In this document: positions 1-8,237 of the stretch, one piece after another
How positions within the stretch are numbered: position 1 is the first letter of the stretch
Layout: every line of letters begins with the position of its first letter
From: an uncultured Spirochaetaceae bacterium
GTDB taxonomy: Bacteria; Spirochaetota; Spirochaetia; Sphaerochaetales; Sphaerochaetaceae
Direction: 5' to 3'
NCBI GenBank assembly: GCA_944388955.1
Contig: CALXKJ010000011.1
Location: forward strand, 1-64,000
DNA length: 64,000 nucleotides
Translations under genes and position numbers: made by a program
Notes under the pieces: generated by a model
The model's input: only the letters and a program-made list of their open reading frames with translations
Databases searched by the model: none
Told to the model about the DNA's origin: nothing

Positions 1-177
1 GCGGGCTATCATCCCATATTCCGATGCAAGCACATCCCGGATTATCAGCCAGATGCAGATGAACGGAAGCAGAGCCAGAAGCGCTGATATTGCTGACAAT
101 ACCCACGAAAGATACGTCAGAGCCTTATATCTGCCCGCATACCTGAGCAGGCGTTCAAGGTCATTGTTCTTGGACAT
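1..177 (-). CDS. ABC exporter, N-terminal fragment (partial)
   Basis: Only the first 59 codons lie in the window; the gene runs off the left edge. The start is the ATG at 177, preceded by a strong TTTGGAGG ribosome site. The fragment begins MSKNNDLERLLRYAGRYK and is followed by a long hydrophobic stretch (about residues 20-50), typical of the first helix of fused permease-ATPase (MsbA/MdlB-type) exporters. It follows the TetR gene in the same direction, a common arrangement for a drug or lipid exporter controlled by its neighbour. No ATPase motif is visible, so the family call rests on the N-terminus and context. Confidence 0.6.
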   Translation of the reverse strand, partial: MSKNNDLERLLRYAGRYKALTYLSWVLSAISALLALLPFICIWLIIRDVLASEYGMIAR

Positions 178-193
178 AAAAACCTCCAAATAA

Positions 194-209
194 GTTAGCC
201 GAGGCTAAC
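194..209. promoter_or_regulatory. 16-bp perfect palindrome before the exporter gene
   Basis: GTTAGCC-GA-GGCTAAC is a perfect inverted repeat in the 57-bp gap between the TetR stop and the exporter start. It could be an operator or a short mRNA hairpin. The run of T on the minus strand lies upstream of it rather than downstream, so a terminator is unlikely. Confidence 0.45.
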
Positions 210-234
210 CATTATGTTCAAAAAAAAAGAGACA

Positions 235-846
235 TTAGAGCCTCATGCCGAAAAGACGCTCCCATCCAGCCTTGTAGAAGGCCTGAAGGTTCTTGATGTA
301 GATTCTGGCATCCTCACGTGGGACGGAGTGCCGTACCACCTCGAAGAAGGATGTGAAGTAGCCCGATGTAACCATATGCTCAAGAAGGGGATCGATCTCA
401 GGTATCTCCTTCCCATTCTTCCGCATAAGCGCAATGAATTCCTCTGTGGATTCCTCCTCTATTTTCATCATCTCATCGACCATATTCGTATAGCGTGTCC
501 CTTCGGAGCACATCAGGATCAGGCGGAACTCATCCAGATGGTCATAGATATATTCCAGGCACCACTCAACACATTTAGCTGTTATATCTCCCATTCCTGA
601 GACTTGGGTATCATATGGCAATGCTGCGAATTCCACATGGGCACCCTTATAGGCATCCATCACAGTCTCATATGCATCTTTCACGAGCGAGTCGAAGATT
701 TCTTCCTTTGATGCGAAATAGCCATAGAGGGCTCCTGTCGTAACGCCAGCGAGAGAGGCAATCCGCCTCATTGAGGTTCCTTGGAAGCCTCTCTCAAGGA
801 ATTCCTTCTTGGCTGTTTCAAGTATTTTCTTTTCGGTCTCACTCAT
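235..846 (-). CDS. TetR/AcrR family transcriptional regulator
   Basis: This 203-aa protein has a TetR-type helix-turn-helix at residues 8-55 (ILETAKKEFLERGFQGTSM, then GALYGYFASKEEIF), followed by a divergent helical ligand-binding domain. Length and layout are normal for the family. It lies directly upstream of an ABC exporter gene on the same strand, so it probably represses itself and the exporter in response to a small ligand. Two tandem palindromes overlap its own -10 element, which supports autoregulation. The ligand cannot be told from sequence. Confidence 0.9.
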   Translation of the reverse strand: MSETEKKILETAKKEFLERGFQGTSMRRIASLAGVTTGALYGYFASKEEIFDSLVKDAYETVMDAYKGAHVEFAALPYDTQVSGMGDITAKCVEWCLEYIYDHLDEFRLILMCSEGTRYTNMVDEMMKIEEESTEEFIALMRKNGKEIPEIDPLLEHMVTSGYFTSFFEVVRHSVPREDARIYIKNLQAFYKAGWERLFGMRL

Positions 847-848
847 AG

Positions 849-874
849 ATAACAGTGTTATATAACGATGTTAT
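849..874. promoter_or_regulatory. Tandem palindromic operators of the TetR gene
   Basis: Two 13-bp inverted repeats of the form ATAAC-N3-GTTAT (849-861 and 862-874) sit back to back without a gap. They cover the -10 element and part of the spacer of the predicted TetR promoter. Paired half-sites next to a TetR gene are the usual arrangement for autorepression. Confidence 0.6.
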
Positions 875-885
875 AATTGAGTCAA
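857..885 (-). promoter_or_regulatory. Promoter of the TetR gene
   Basis: On the minus strand TTGACT (880-885) is followed after exactly 17 bp by TATAAC (857-862), a near-consensus sigma-70 promoter ending a few bases before the TetR start codon. The untranslated leader would be very short. Confidence 0.6.
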
Positions 886-1245
886 CATCAAGAGAGGCTA
901 TAGACGGCAATGAAACACTGAATAGGATAATAATTTGTGAACATGAAATGGATGACATCGAATCAGCAACACCATTGGGATACAGCATGAAATCAATGCA
1001 GGACGAGAAATATTGCTGAAAGATTATACACTGTTTATATTTCGGTTTTCATCATGGTAGGCATCGTAAATGATTTGTTCCGCGACTTTCAAAAAATGAT
1101 AGAGGCATGTCTATATCATGATTTTCGGTTGATATCACTGGTACGTTTTCAGCAAGAATGGCTTATTTCTAACAGAATATGAAGAATATGCAGGAAATAA
1201 GCATTTATAAAATAATAGGATGCAGATAGGCTGAAAACGCTTTCT
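886..1245. other. Intergenic region without recognised gene
   Basis: This stretch separates the TetR gene from ygfK. I see no credible coding region (only short open stretches without a ribosome site or recognisable product), no tRNA and no strong hairpin. It is AT-rich. Confidence 0.5.
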
Positions 1246-1263
1246 ATGTTGCAATATGTTGCA
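1246..1263. promoter_or_regulatory. 18-bp direct-repeat element upstream of ygfK
   Basis: Read on the minus strand the element is TGCAACAT-AT-TGCAACAT, an 8-bp direct repeat with a 10-bp period that also contains the inverted repeat TGCAA-N4-TTGCA. The identical 18 bp occur at 21447-21464 upstream of ygeW. It ends 9 bp before the -35 element of the ygfK promoter, a position suited to an activator. I infer it is the binding site of a shared regulator of this locus. Confidence 0.6.
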
Positions 1264-1272
1264 GGAATGCAG

Positions 1273-1300
1273 TTGACACCTCAATATGATAAGATAGAAT
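1273..1300 (+). promoter_or_regulatory. Promoter of ygfK
   Basis: TTGACA (1273-1278) is followed by a 16-bp spacer and TAGAAT (1295-1300), 19 bp before the start codon. An ATGAGGAG ribosome site lies just ahead of the start. Confidence 0.55.
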
Positions 1301-1318
1301 CGTATATGAGGAGTTTCT

Positions 1319-4300
1319 ATGGCAGATATTATGAGACCTGTACCGTTTTCTGAGCTGCTTTCAAGAATAGCAGGTGAACTCAGGAATCATGGCTCGATTT
1401 TCGGAATCGATTCGTCGCTTTTCTATCATGATAAAGGCAAGAAGGCGATACGGGTCTTCTCCGAGGAGGCAAGTACTCCTGTAGGTCCTGCGGCTGGACC
1501 GCACACTCAGCTGGCTCAGAATATAATAACAGCATATCTGGAAGGTGCTCGCTTCATTGAGCTCAAGACAGTGCAGATCATGGATCATCTTGAGATTGCC
1601 AAGCCATGCATTGACGCGCGTGATGAATGCTATAACGTTGAATGGTCCACGGAGTTTACTGTCGAGAAGGCTTATGATGAGTATCTGAAGGCGTGGATAA
1701 TCCTCCATATTCTTGAATGCCTGGAGAAGGGCAATCTCGATAAACCATCATTCATCTTCAATATGTCAGTCGGATATGATCTCAAAGGCATCAAGGAAAA
1801 GAAGATGCAATCATATATTGATTCCATGATGGATGCATCCGGCGATAAGTTCGACGACTATATCGCAGAAGCTTCTTCTCTTCTTGGTGATGACCTCTTT
1901 GAAGGTACTGTATGGGAAGGCCGGGAGAAGAAAGCGATTAAGGAGCTGGAAAAGATATCGAGGAATATCTCACCATCAGTAACGATATCAACAATGCATG
2001 GATGCCCGCCTGATGAGATAGAAGCGATATGCTCCTATATGATTGAAGAAAAGCATCTTGATACATTCGTGAAACTCAATCCTACGCTTCTTGGATATGA
2101 AGAGGCGAGGGAAGTTCTCGATTCACATGGTTTCCAGCGAGTGGTACTCAGACGTGAAAGCTTTGAGCATGACCTCCAATATAGCGATGCTGTCCCGATG
2201 CTTGAGCGTCTTGTGGCTCTAGCTGAGAAAGAAGGCAGGGGCTTTGGTGTTAAGCTCACGAATACACTGGGCTCTGTTAATGATGGAAGTGTCCTTCCCG
2301 GTGATGAGATGTACATGTCTGGAAGAGCGCTTCTGCCGCTTTCAATGAGAGTCGCGCTCCGTCTTTCTGAGCACTTTGCAGGTAAGCTTCCAATCTCGTA
2401 TTCAGGCGGTGTCAGCGCGCAGAATGCTTCTTTGATTTTCTCTTCAGGCATTCATCCGATAACGCTTGCAACTGATATGCTGAAACCGGGCGGATACGCG
2501 CGTATGGCTCAGATTGCATCGTTATTGGAGGAAAGCGATGGCTGGAATAAGACAGAAGTCTCAACAGATGCCATAAAGAAGATAATTGATAACAGCGATG
2601 CGAATGCTGAGCGTGATGACTGGAAAGGCGGAAGAAGAGCCAAGCTTGATTCCCCGCTTCCGCTTACCGATTGTTTTGTCGCTCCATGTGTGGAGTCTTG
2701 TCCTATACATCAGGACATCCCCGATTACATCGCGCTTGCGGGAGAGGGACGATGGGCTGAGGCTATCGGTCTAATATACCTCAAGAATGCGCTTCCCAAT
2801 ATCACAGGATGGATATGTGATCATGAATGTCAGAATCACTGTACCCGCCTTGATTATGAAGGTCCTGTGGAAATAAGGGAAATCAAGAGACAGGCAGCAG
2901 AGAAAGGCTTCAAGGAATTCCATGATGAGATATGGGAGAAGCCTGATGAGCCAGCTGATGTGAAAGCTGCTGTCATCGGTGCAGGACCTGCAGGCCTTTC
3001 CGCAGCTTTCTTCCTCGCAAGAGCCGGATTCAGAGTGACTGTCTTTGAGCGTGAGAAGAATGCAGGAGGAGTTGTCAGGAATGTCATTCCAGATTTCCGT
3101 ATTCCTGACGAGGCTATTGAGAAGGATGTCTCGTTCATCGAGGAGCATGGAGTTGAATTCCGCTTCTCATCAGAGACTGATACACTCTCGCTTAGAAAAG
3201 AAGAATATGATTATATCTTCATCTCCGTTGGTGCTGAGAAGCCAAATGATCCGGGAATCACTGGAAATGGGAAGATCATCAGCGCTGTCTCATTCCTTCT
3301 TTCTCTTAAGAGAGGAGATGAGATGGAAGTCGGCAAACATGTCGCAATCATAGGCGGAGGCAATACCGCAATGGATGCAGCTCGCGCCGCTAAACGCATG
3401 AAAGGTGTTGAGAGCGTTACAGTCATATACAGACGCACAGCGCAGGAGATGCCGGCTGACAGGGAGGAATACAAGGAAGCTTTGAGTGAAGGCATAGTCT
3501 TCAGATTCCTTTCTTCTCCTGCAGATTTCACGGATGGCAGACTCCGTGTCAGTATTATGGAGCTGGGGGAGAAGGACTCGTCTGGACGAAGACGTCCTGT
3601 CGCGACTGGTAAGTATGAGGAACTTGCGATAGATACGGTAATCTCCGCTATAGGTGAGAAGGCTGATCCGGAGATGCTGAGAAAGCTTGCCTCCGATGAG
3701 GGTGAGGATGATGGAGTCTTTATCATCGGAGATGCTGCAACAGGCCCGTCGACAGTCGTCAGATGCATGGCAAGCGCGAGATGTGCTGTAGATAAAGCCA
3801 TAGATATGGTTTACGAGGATATCCTCGAGGAAGACGAGGATGAGGATGAGTGCTCTTGCGGTCACCACCATGAAGATGGTGAAGAATGCACCTGCGGCCA
3901 TCATCATGATGAAGATGAGATTTCAGAGGAAGAGGAAATCAAGCTGAGAGAGGCTGAGGATGAGTTCTTCAGGAATATAACTGAAAAGAAGAGCCGTATA
4001 CGTAAGAGTGTCTCTAAAGATGATGACTTCTTCGCTCATACTGAGGCGAAGAGATGCACCGAGTGCTCGTATCTTTGCCTGAAATGCGTTGACGTCTGTC
4101 CGAACAGAGCCAATGTCGCTCTCGATATGCGCTCTACAGGACTATTTGATGATCCATTCCAGATTCTCCATCTTGATGCATATTGCAACGAATGCGGAAA
4201 CTGCGCGACATTCTGTCCTCATAATGGAAAGCCTTATAAAGACAAGTTCACGCTCTTCTCGCTTCGTGAGGATTTCGAGAATAGCACTAACAGCGGTTTC

Positions 4301-4465
4301 TACTACGAAAACGATGAGCTTTATGTGCGGCTTGATGGAAAGGTGACAGAGTGTACGCTTACCCGCGATGGTGAGATTGATGGAGATATTCCAGAGGAGA
4401 TCAAGGCCATGATAGAAGAAGTCTTCCTATCATATCCATATCTTCTTGGCGCTGTGGAGGAGTAA
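1319..4465 (+). CDS. ygfK: YgfK-type selenium-linked flavin/Fe-S oxidoreductase subunit
   Basis: This 1048-aa protein matches the YgfK family ("putative selenate reductase subunit"), now tied to anaerobic purine catabolism. The first ~430 residues form a dihydroorotate-dehydrogenase-like region. A GltD-like Cys cluster follows at ~444-520 (CVESCPIHQD, then C..HECQNHC). Two dinucleotide motifs are present, GAGPAGL at ~550 and GGGNTAMDAA at ~675. A ferredoxin-like C-terminal part has C..C..C...CVDVCP and CNECGNCATFCP at ~911-970. Residues ~838-872 carry an acidic, His/Cys-rich insertion. It probably moves electrons between NAD(P)H and a purine or molybdenum-hydroxylase partner in the cytoplasm. 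The stop overlaps the ssnA start (TAATG). Confidence 0.9.
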   Translation: MADIMRPVPFSELLSRIAGELRNHGSIFGIDSSLFYHDKGKKAIRVFSEEASTPVGPAAGPHTQLAQNIITAYLEGARFIELKTVQIMDHLEIAKPCIDARDECYNVEWSTEFTVEKAYDEYLKAWIILHILECLEKGNLDKPSFIFNMSVGYDLKGIKEKKMQSYIDSMMDASGDKFDDYIAEASSLLGDDLFEGTVWEGREKKAIKELEKISRNISPSVTISTMHGCPPDEIEAICSYMIEEKHLDTFVKLNPTLLGYEEAREVLDSHGFQRVVLRRESFEHDLQYSDAVPMLERLVALAEKEGRGFGVKLTNTLGSVNDGSVLPGDEMYMSGRALLPLSMRVALRLSEHFAGKLPISYSGGVSAQNASLIFSSGIHPITLATDMLKPGGYARMAQIASLLEESDGWNKTEVSTDAIKKIIDNSDANAERDDWKGGRRAKLDSPLPLTDCFVAPCVESCPIHQDIPDYIALAGEGRWAEAIGLIYLKNALPNITGWICDHECQNHCTRLDYEGPVEIREIKRQAAEKGFKEFHDEIWEKPDEPADVKAAVIGAGPAGLSAAFFLARAGFRVTVFEREKNAGGVVRNVIPDFRIPDEAIEKDVSFIEEHGVEFRFSSETDTLSLRKEEYDYIFISVGAEKPNDPGITGNGKIISAVSFLLSLKRGDEMEVGKHVAIIGGGNTAMDAARAAKRMKGVESVTVIYRRTAQEMPADREEYKEALSEGIVFRFLSSPADFTDGRLRVSIMELGEKDSSGRRRPVATGKYEELAIDTVISAIGEKADPEMLRKLASDEGEDDGVFIIGDAATGPSTVVRCMASARCAVDKAIDMVYEDILEEDEDEDECSCGHHHEDGEECTCGHHHDEDEISEEEEIKLREAEDEFFRNITEKKSRIRKSVSKDDDFFAHTEAKRCTECSYLCLKCVDVCPNRANVALDMRSTGLFDDPFQILHLDAYCNECGNCATFCPHNGKPYKDKFTLFSLREDFENSTNSGFYYENDELYVRLDGKVTECTLTRDGEIDGDIPEEIKAMIEEVFLSYPYLLGAVEE

Positions 4466-5811
4466 TGGCAGATATAGTTATCAGGAACATCACTGTTTTT
4501 CAGACGGAGCCGCCATTCGAGATTATAGAAAATGCGGATGTCGTTATTACAGGAAGCACGATTGAGCGCGTTGGTGTGAATGCCGCTGATGGTGTGAATG
4601 CGGGAAAAATGATTGACGGAAGCGGTAAAATCCTTATTCCTGGCAATGTGTGCTCACATCATCATTACTATTCAGCTCTTTCAAGAGGCATGCTCATTTC
4701 AGCAGGTCCTCAGACAGATTTCATCCAGGTCCTCAAGGAGTGGTGGTGGCGTCTTGATAGAGCTCTCGATGAAGAAGCGCTTTATTATTCCTCACTTGTG
4801 GCATCAATGGAGGCTGTTAGCCAAGGTACGACTGGGGTAGTGGATCATCATGCATCTCCGGCGTTCATTAATGGCTCCCTTTCTGTCATTGCCAAAGGCA
4901 TGGAGGATACCGGTATACGAGGTGTAACATGCTTTGAGGTCACAGACCGCAACGGCGGTATGAAGGAAGCTGAAGACGGTGTCAAGGAGAATGTACGCTT
5001 CGCGAAGGAAATCGATGAGCGTATTGCGAAAGGCGAGGATGTGCTTACAGAGGCGATGATTGGAGGGCACGCTCCATTCACGCTGCCTGATGAGGCACTT
5101 GCGATGATGTCCGATGCTGTAAGCAGCTCAGGACGTGGAATGCACCTTCATGTCGCTGAGGATAAGTACGATACGGTATGGTCTCATCATTTCCACAATG
5201 AGGATATCATGACGCGTCTCGACCGCTTTTCCCTTCTTGGAGAGAACACGCTTCTGGTTCATGGGACAGCGCTCTCTGCAAAAGAAGTTGAGCTTCTCAA
5301 TGAAAGAGGCTGCTTCCTTGCTCACAACGCAAGGTCGAATATGAATAACCATGTAGGTTATTTCAGATATCTTCCTGATGTGAAGAAGCTTGTCATCGGT
5401 ACTGACGGATGCGGTGGAAACATGTTCGAGGAGCTGAAGATTACTTTCTTCAAGCATAAGGATGAGGGTGGTCCATGGTGGCCTGCAGATTTCCTTTCAG
5501 CTCTCAGCAGAGGCAACAGGCTTCTTGAGTCAGCATTCGGGAATAGAATGAAGCTTGGACGTATTGAAGCGGGGTACAAGGCGGATGCTGTCATACTGGA
5601 TTATCAATCACCGACACCGCTGAGAAGCGAAAATGCAGCTTCCCACTTTGTGTGGGGAATGTGCTCTGGCAATGTAGAGACTACGATTGTGAATGGCCGT
5701 GTCCTCTATGAGAACGGGCACTTCACGATGCTTGATGAGGAAAGGATCTTCTCTGAAGCGCGTAAAAGCGCGGAAAGAGTCTGGAGAATTGCGGACAGGA
5801 TAAAGGCCTGA
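4465..5811 (+). CDS. ssnA: SsnA family metal-dependent aminohydrolase
   Basis: This 448-aa amidohydrolase-superfamily protein has the standard zinc ligands: HHHYY near residue 64, HLHVAED near 226, LVHGT near 266 and GTDG near 312. SsnA belongs to the guanine-deaminase/chlorohydrolase branch and is conserved next to ygfK and ygeY in selenium-linked purine loci. The likely reaction is hydrolytic deamination of a purine-related compound; the exact substrate cannot be read from the sequence. The start codon overlaps the ygfK stop by one base, so translation is coupled. The next gene begins 16 bp after its stop. Confidence 0.88.
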   Translation: MADIVIRNITVFQTEPPFEIIENADVVITGSTIERVGVNAADGVNAGKMIDGSGKILIPGNVCSHHHYYSALSRGMLISAGPQTDFIQVLKEWWWRLDRALDEEALYYSSLVASMEAVSQGTTGVVDHHASPAFINGSLSVIAKGMEDTGIRGVTCFEVTDRNGGMKEAEDGVKENVRFAKEIDERIAKGEDVLTEAMIGGHAPFTLPDEALAMMSDAVSSSGRGMHLHVAEDKYDTVWSHHFHNEDIMTRLDRFSLLGENTLLVHGTALSAKEVELLNERGCFLAHNARSNMNNHVGYFRYLPDVKKLVIGTDGCGGNMFEELKITFFKHKDEGGPWWPADFLSALSRGNRLLESAFGNRMKLGRIEAGYKADAVILDYQSPTPLRSENAASHFVWGMCSGNVETTIVNGRVLYENGHFTMLDEERIFSEARKSAERVWRIADRIKA

Positions 5812-5827
5812 GGGCGAAGGAGAGAAT

Positions 5828-7048
5828 ATGATAAAAGACAGGATTGCCGAGCTCGGCGAGAAGTACAGGGATTACACAGCAGAGAATCTTTCGAAGCTTG
5901 TGCAGACAAAGAGCTACAGCTCGAAGGAAGAAGATGTCTGCCGTCTTATCGTGAAACTTTGCGAAGAAGCTGGATTTGATGAGGCTAGAATCGAAGGCCT
6001 TGGCTCTGTTGTAGCCAGAGTCGGCAATGGTCCAAAGACGCTTGCTTTCGATGCTCATATCGACACAGTTGAGGTTGGAAACCTTAAGAACTGGAATTTC
6101 GAGCCGTTCTCTGGAGCTATCAAGGATGGGCTTGTTATGGGACGTGGCGCATCTGACCAGAAAGGCGGAGCCGCTTCCATGATAACAGCGGGCCGTATTC
6201 TCAAGGAGCTTGGGTATGGTGGTGAGTACACCATTCTCTTCACATTCACTGTAATGGAAGAGGATTGCGATGGAATGTGCTGGAAGTACATGATTGAGGA
6301 AGAGGGCATCAAACCTGACATGATTGTCTCCACAGAGCCTACAAGCTGCCGCCTTTACCGTGGACACAGGGGCAGAATGGAGATCCGTGTCATACTTCGC
6401 GGTATCTCATGCCATGGTTCAGCACCGGAGCGTGGTGTCTCTGCGGCATACAAGGCAGCAAAAGCCGCACTCGCGATTGAGCAGCTCAATAAGGATCTGC
6501 AGCCCGATGATGACAACTTCCTTGGAAAGGGGACAATCACAGTATCGCAGATGGATGTCAAAGGACCATCGCAGTGCGCTGTTCCAGATTACGCGATGCT
6601 TTACTGTGACCGCCGTCTTACATGGGGCGAGGATGCGGAGCTTGCAATAAAGCAGGTCAAGGAATATGTTTCAAAGGCTACAGGAGACCCGGAGGATCAG
6701 ATAATCGTTGAGATGCCTGACTACGACAAGATAGCGTGGACTGGCACGAAGTACTCTCAGGAGCTTTACTTCCCGACATGGAAGCTCGATGAATCACATC
6801 CTCTTGTGCAGGCTGGTATCAAGGACTATGAGGATCTTTTCGGCAAGAAGCCTGTTGTGGATAAGTGGACATTCTCCACGAATCTTGTTGCGACTACAGG
6901 ACGTCATAAGATTCCTGCAATCGGATTCGGACCTGGCGATGAAGCACAGGCCCATGCGCCAAATGAGATCAATAGGGTCGAGGATCTTGTTATATGCTCT
7001 AAATTCTATGCAATGCTGCCATATGCGCTTGAGGGCAGAACAGAATAA
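5828..7048 (+). CDS. ygeY: YgeY family M20/DapE-like hydrolase
   Basis: This 406-aa M20 family metallohydrolase is shaped like DapE/ArgE deacylases. Visible metal-site motifs are FDAHIDTV near residue 75, GRGASDQKGG near 110, and an EE pair in VMEEDCDG. A dimerisation segment includes HGSAPERGV. YgeY is a fixed member of the selenium/purine locus, where it is thought to cleave a ring-opened purine intermediate. The start at 5828 has a GAAGGAGAG ribosome site, 16 bp after ssnA. A terminator hairpin follows, so ygfK-ssnA-ygeY looks like one transcription unit. Confidence 0.88.
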   Translation: MIKDRIAELGEKYRDYTAENLSKLVQTKSYSSKEEDVCRLIVKLCEEAGFDEARIEGLGSVVARVGNGPKTLAFDAHIDTVEVGNLKNWNFEPFSGAIKDGLVMGRGASDQKGGAASMITAGRILKELGYGGEYTILFTFTVMEEDCDGMCWKYMIEEEGIKPDMIVSTEPTSCRLYRGHRGRMEIRVILRGISCHGSAPERGVSAAYKAAKAALAIEQLNKDLQPDDDNFLGKGTITVSQMDVKGPSQCAVPDYAMLYCDRRLTWGEDAELAIKQVKEYVSKATGDPEDQIIVEMPDYDKIAWTGTKYSQELYFPTWKLDESHPLVQAGIKDYEDLFGKKPVVDKWTFSTNLVATTGRHKIPAIGFGPGDEAQAHAPNEINRVEDLVICSKFYAMLPYALEGRTE

Positions 7049-7068
7049 TCGAGATAGGATTTGGCTTG

Positions 7069-7090
7069 CGGCTCCTTCGGGAGCCGTTTC
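7069..7090 (+). terminator. Rho-independent terminator after ygeY
   Basis: CGGCTCC / GGAGCCG stem of 7 bp with a TTCG loop (7069-7086), followed by TTTCTTG. It closes the ygfK-ssnA-ygeY unit. Confidence 0.75.
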
Positions 7091-7172
7091 TTGTTGACTG
7101 ATTCCCGTTTCGCTGATAGAGAAGAATTGTGATTGCTTGGCAGTCAATGAATATTATCCAGGAGGCAGGATC

Positions 7173-8186
7173 ATGAAGAAATTCGTTGCGGTTCTTCTGA
7201 TGGTGTGTGCTGTACTTTCACTGGTATCAGCGGCTGATGGCGAGAAAATCAGCGTCAGTGTTCTTATCATGCCTAAATTCGAGAATGGTGAGATGAGCGG
7301 TGATTTCCCCGGAGAGGCTCAGTACTACTACGAGAATTATGTGGAAGGCGGTGAGGCTTACGACATTCCAGGCGGTAACCCAGGCCAGAAATTCTATTAC
7401 AAGGACGGGGTTGCGCTTTATATTACAGGTGTTGGCAAGGTAGCTACATCAAATAGCCTTACAGCAGTACTTCTCGATCCTCGTTTTGATTTCTCTGATT
7501 GCTACTTCATCAGCACAGGCTGTGCAGGTTCTGCTGTCGGCAGCACTGTAATGGGCGATGTCTTCATCAATACTGCCGCTATTGACTTTGACTTGGGGCA
7601 TCATGCCGATCCGCGTGAGATGGCAGATCCGTCAAGACCGACATGGTTCCATGATCCATCATATGACTCGACAGCTTTCATGCTCCTCGATCAGGATCTA
7701 ATGGACAGAATTTATGAGCTTGTGAAGGATACTGAGCTCGAGACGACGGAAAAGACGCGTGCATTCATGGCATACACTTTTGACAACGCAGAATGGGCGA
7801 CAAGAGATCCAATGGTTCTGAGAGGCACGACAGTAACCGGTGATAACTACTGGAAAGGCTATTATGATCATCAGAATGCTGTTCTTCAGTGTGAGACATA
7901 TGGTGCACCTGATCCATTTACCATGACGGAGATGGAAGATGCCGCTCTTGCTGTTGTCCTTGACAGATTCGGTCTTCTTGACAGATATATCATCATCCGT
8001 GACAGCGTGAATATGGATGTGTTCATGAATGGAGTAGGGCCAGAGCTTCTCTGGGATCCGACTAGCGATGAATCACTTTCGAATGAGGATTCAATCGAGG
8101 CCGCGGATATCTTCGCTACAGCCATGGAGAACAATTACAAGGTAGGCTCTCAGGTCATTGACGCGATACTCGCAGGCACACTCTGA
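7173..8186 (+). CDS. Periplasmic purine nucleoside permease/binding-like protein (NUP family)
   Basis: This 337-aa protein resembles the NUP family (purine nucleoside permease, PF06516, described first in Candida and found in some bacteria), distantly related to nucleoside phosphorylases. I chose the ATG at 7173 because AGGAGG lies just upstream and the first ~20 residues (MKKFVAVLLMVCAVLSLVSA) form a signal peptide without a lipobox Cys. Supporting segments are VGKVATSNSLTAVLLDPRF, STGCAGSA, FDLGHH and the C-terminal DRYIIIRDSVNMD. It lies between purine-catabolism genes, so it probably binds or cleaves purine nucleosides in the periplasm. It has its own terminator and is a monocistronic insert in the locus. 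Confidence 0.75.
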   Translation: MKKFVAVLLMVCAVLSLVSAADGEKISVSVLIMPKFENGEMSGDFPGEAQYYYENYVEGGEAYDIPGGNPGQKFYYKDGVALYITGVGKVATSNSLTAVLLDPRFDFSDCYFISTGCAGSAVGSTVMGDVFINTAAIDFDLGHHADPREMADPSRPTWFHDPSYDSTAFMLLDQDLMDRIYELVKDTELETTEKTRAFMAYTFDNAEWATRDPMVLRGTTVTGDNYWKGYYDHQNAVLQCETYGAPDPFTMTEMEDAALAVVLDRFGLLDRYIIIRDSVNMDVFMNGVGPELLWDPTSDESLSNEDSIEAADIFATAMENNYKVGSQVIDAILAGTL

Positions 8187-8208
8187 GAGAGTTGGTGAAT
8201 TCAGATGA

Positions 8209-8237
8209 AATCCTCCGCCCTCGCGGAGGATTCTCTA
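8209..8237. terminator. Bidirectional terminator between NUP gene and nucleotidyltransferase
   Basis: A perfect 10-bp stem AATCCTCCGC / GCGGAGGATT with a CCTC loop (8209-8232), flanked by A-rich and T-rich sequence, lies between the convergent gene ends at 8186 and 8238. Confidence 0.75.

Noticed and set aside
214-600. 128-aa plus-strand reading frame opposite the TetR gene
   Set aside because: It lies antisense to a well-supported TetR gene, lacks a ribosome site and its translation matches no family.
2035-2451. 138-aa minus-strand frame inside ygfK
   Set aside because: Serine/arginine-rich shadow of the coding strand; ygfK is clearly coding here.
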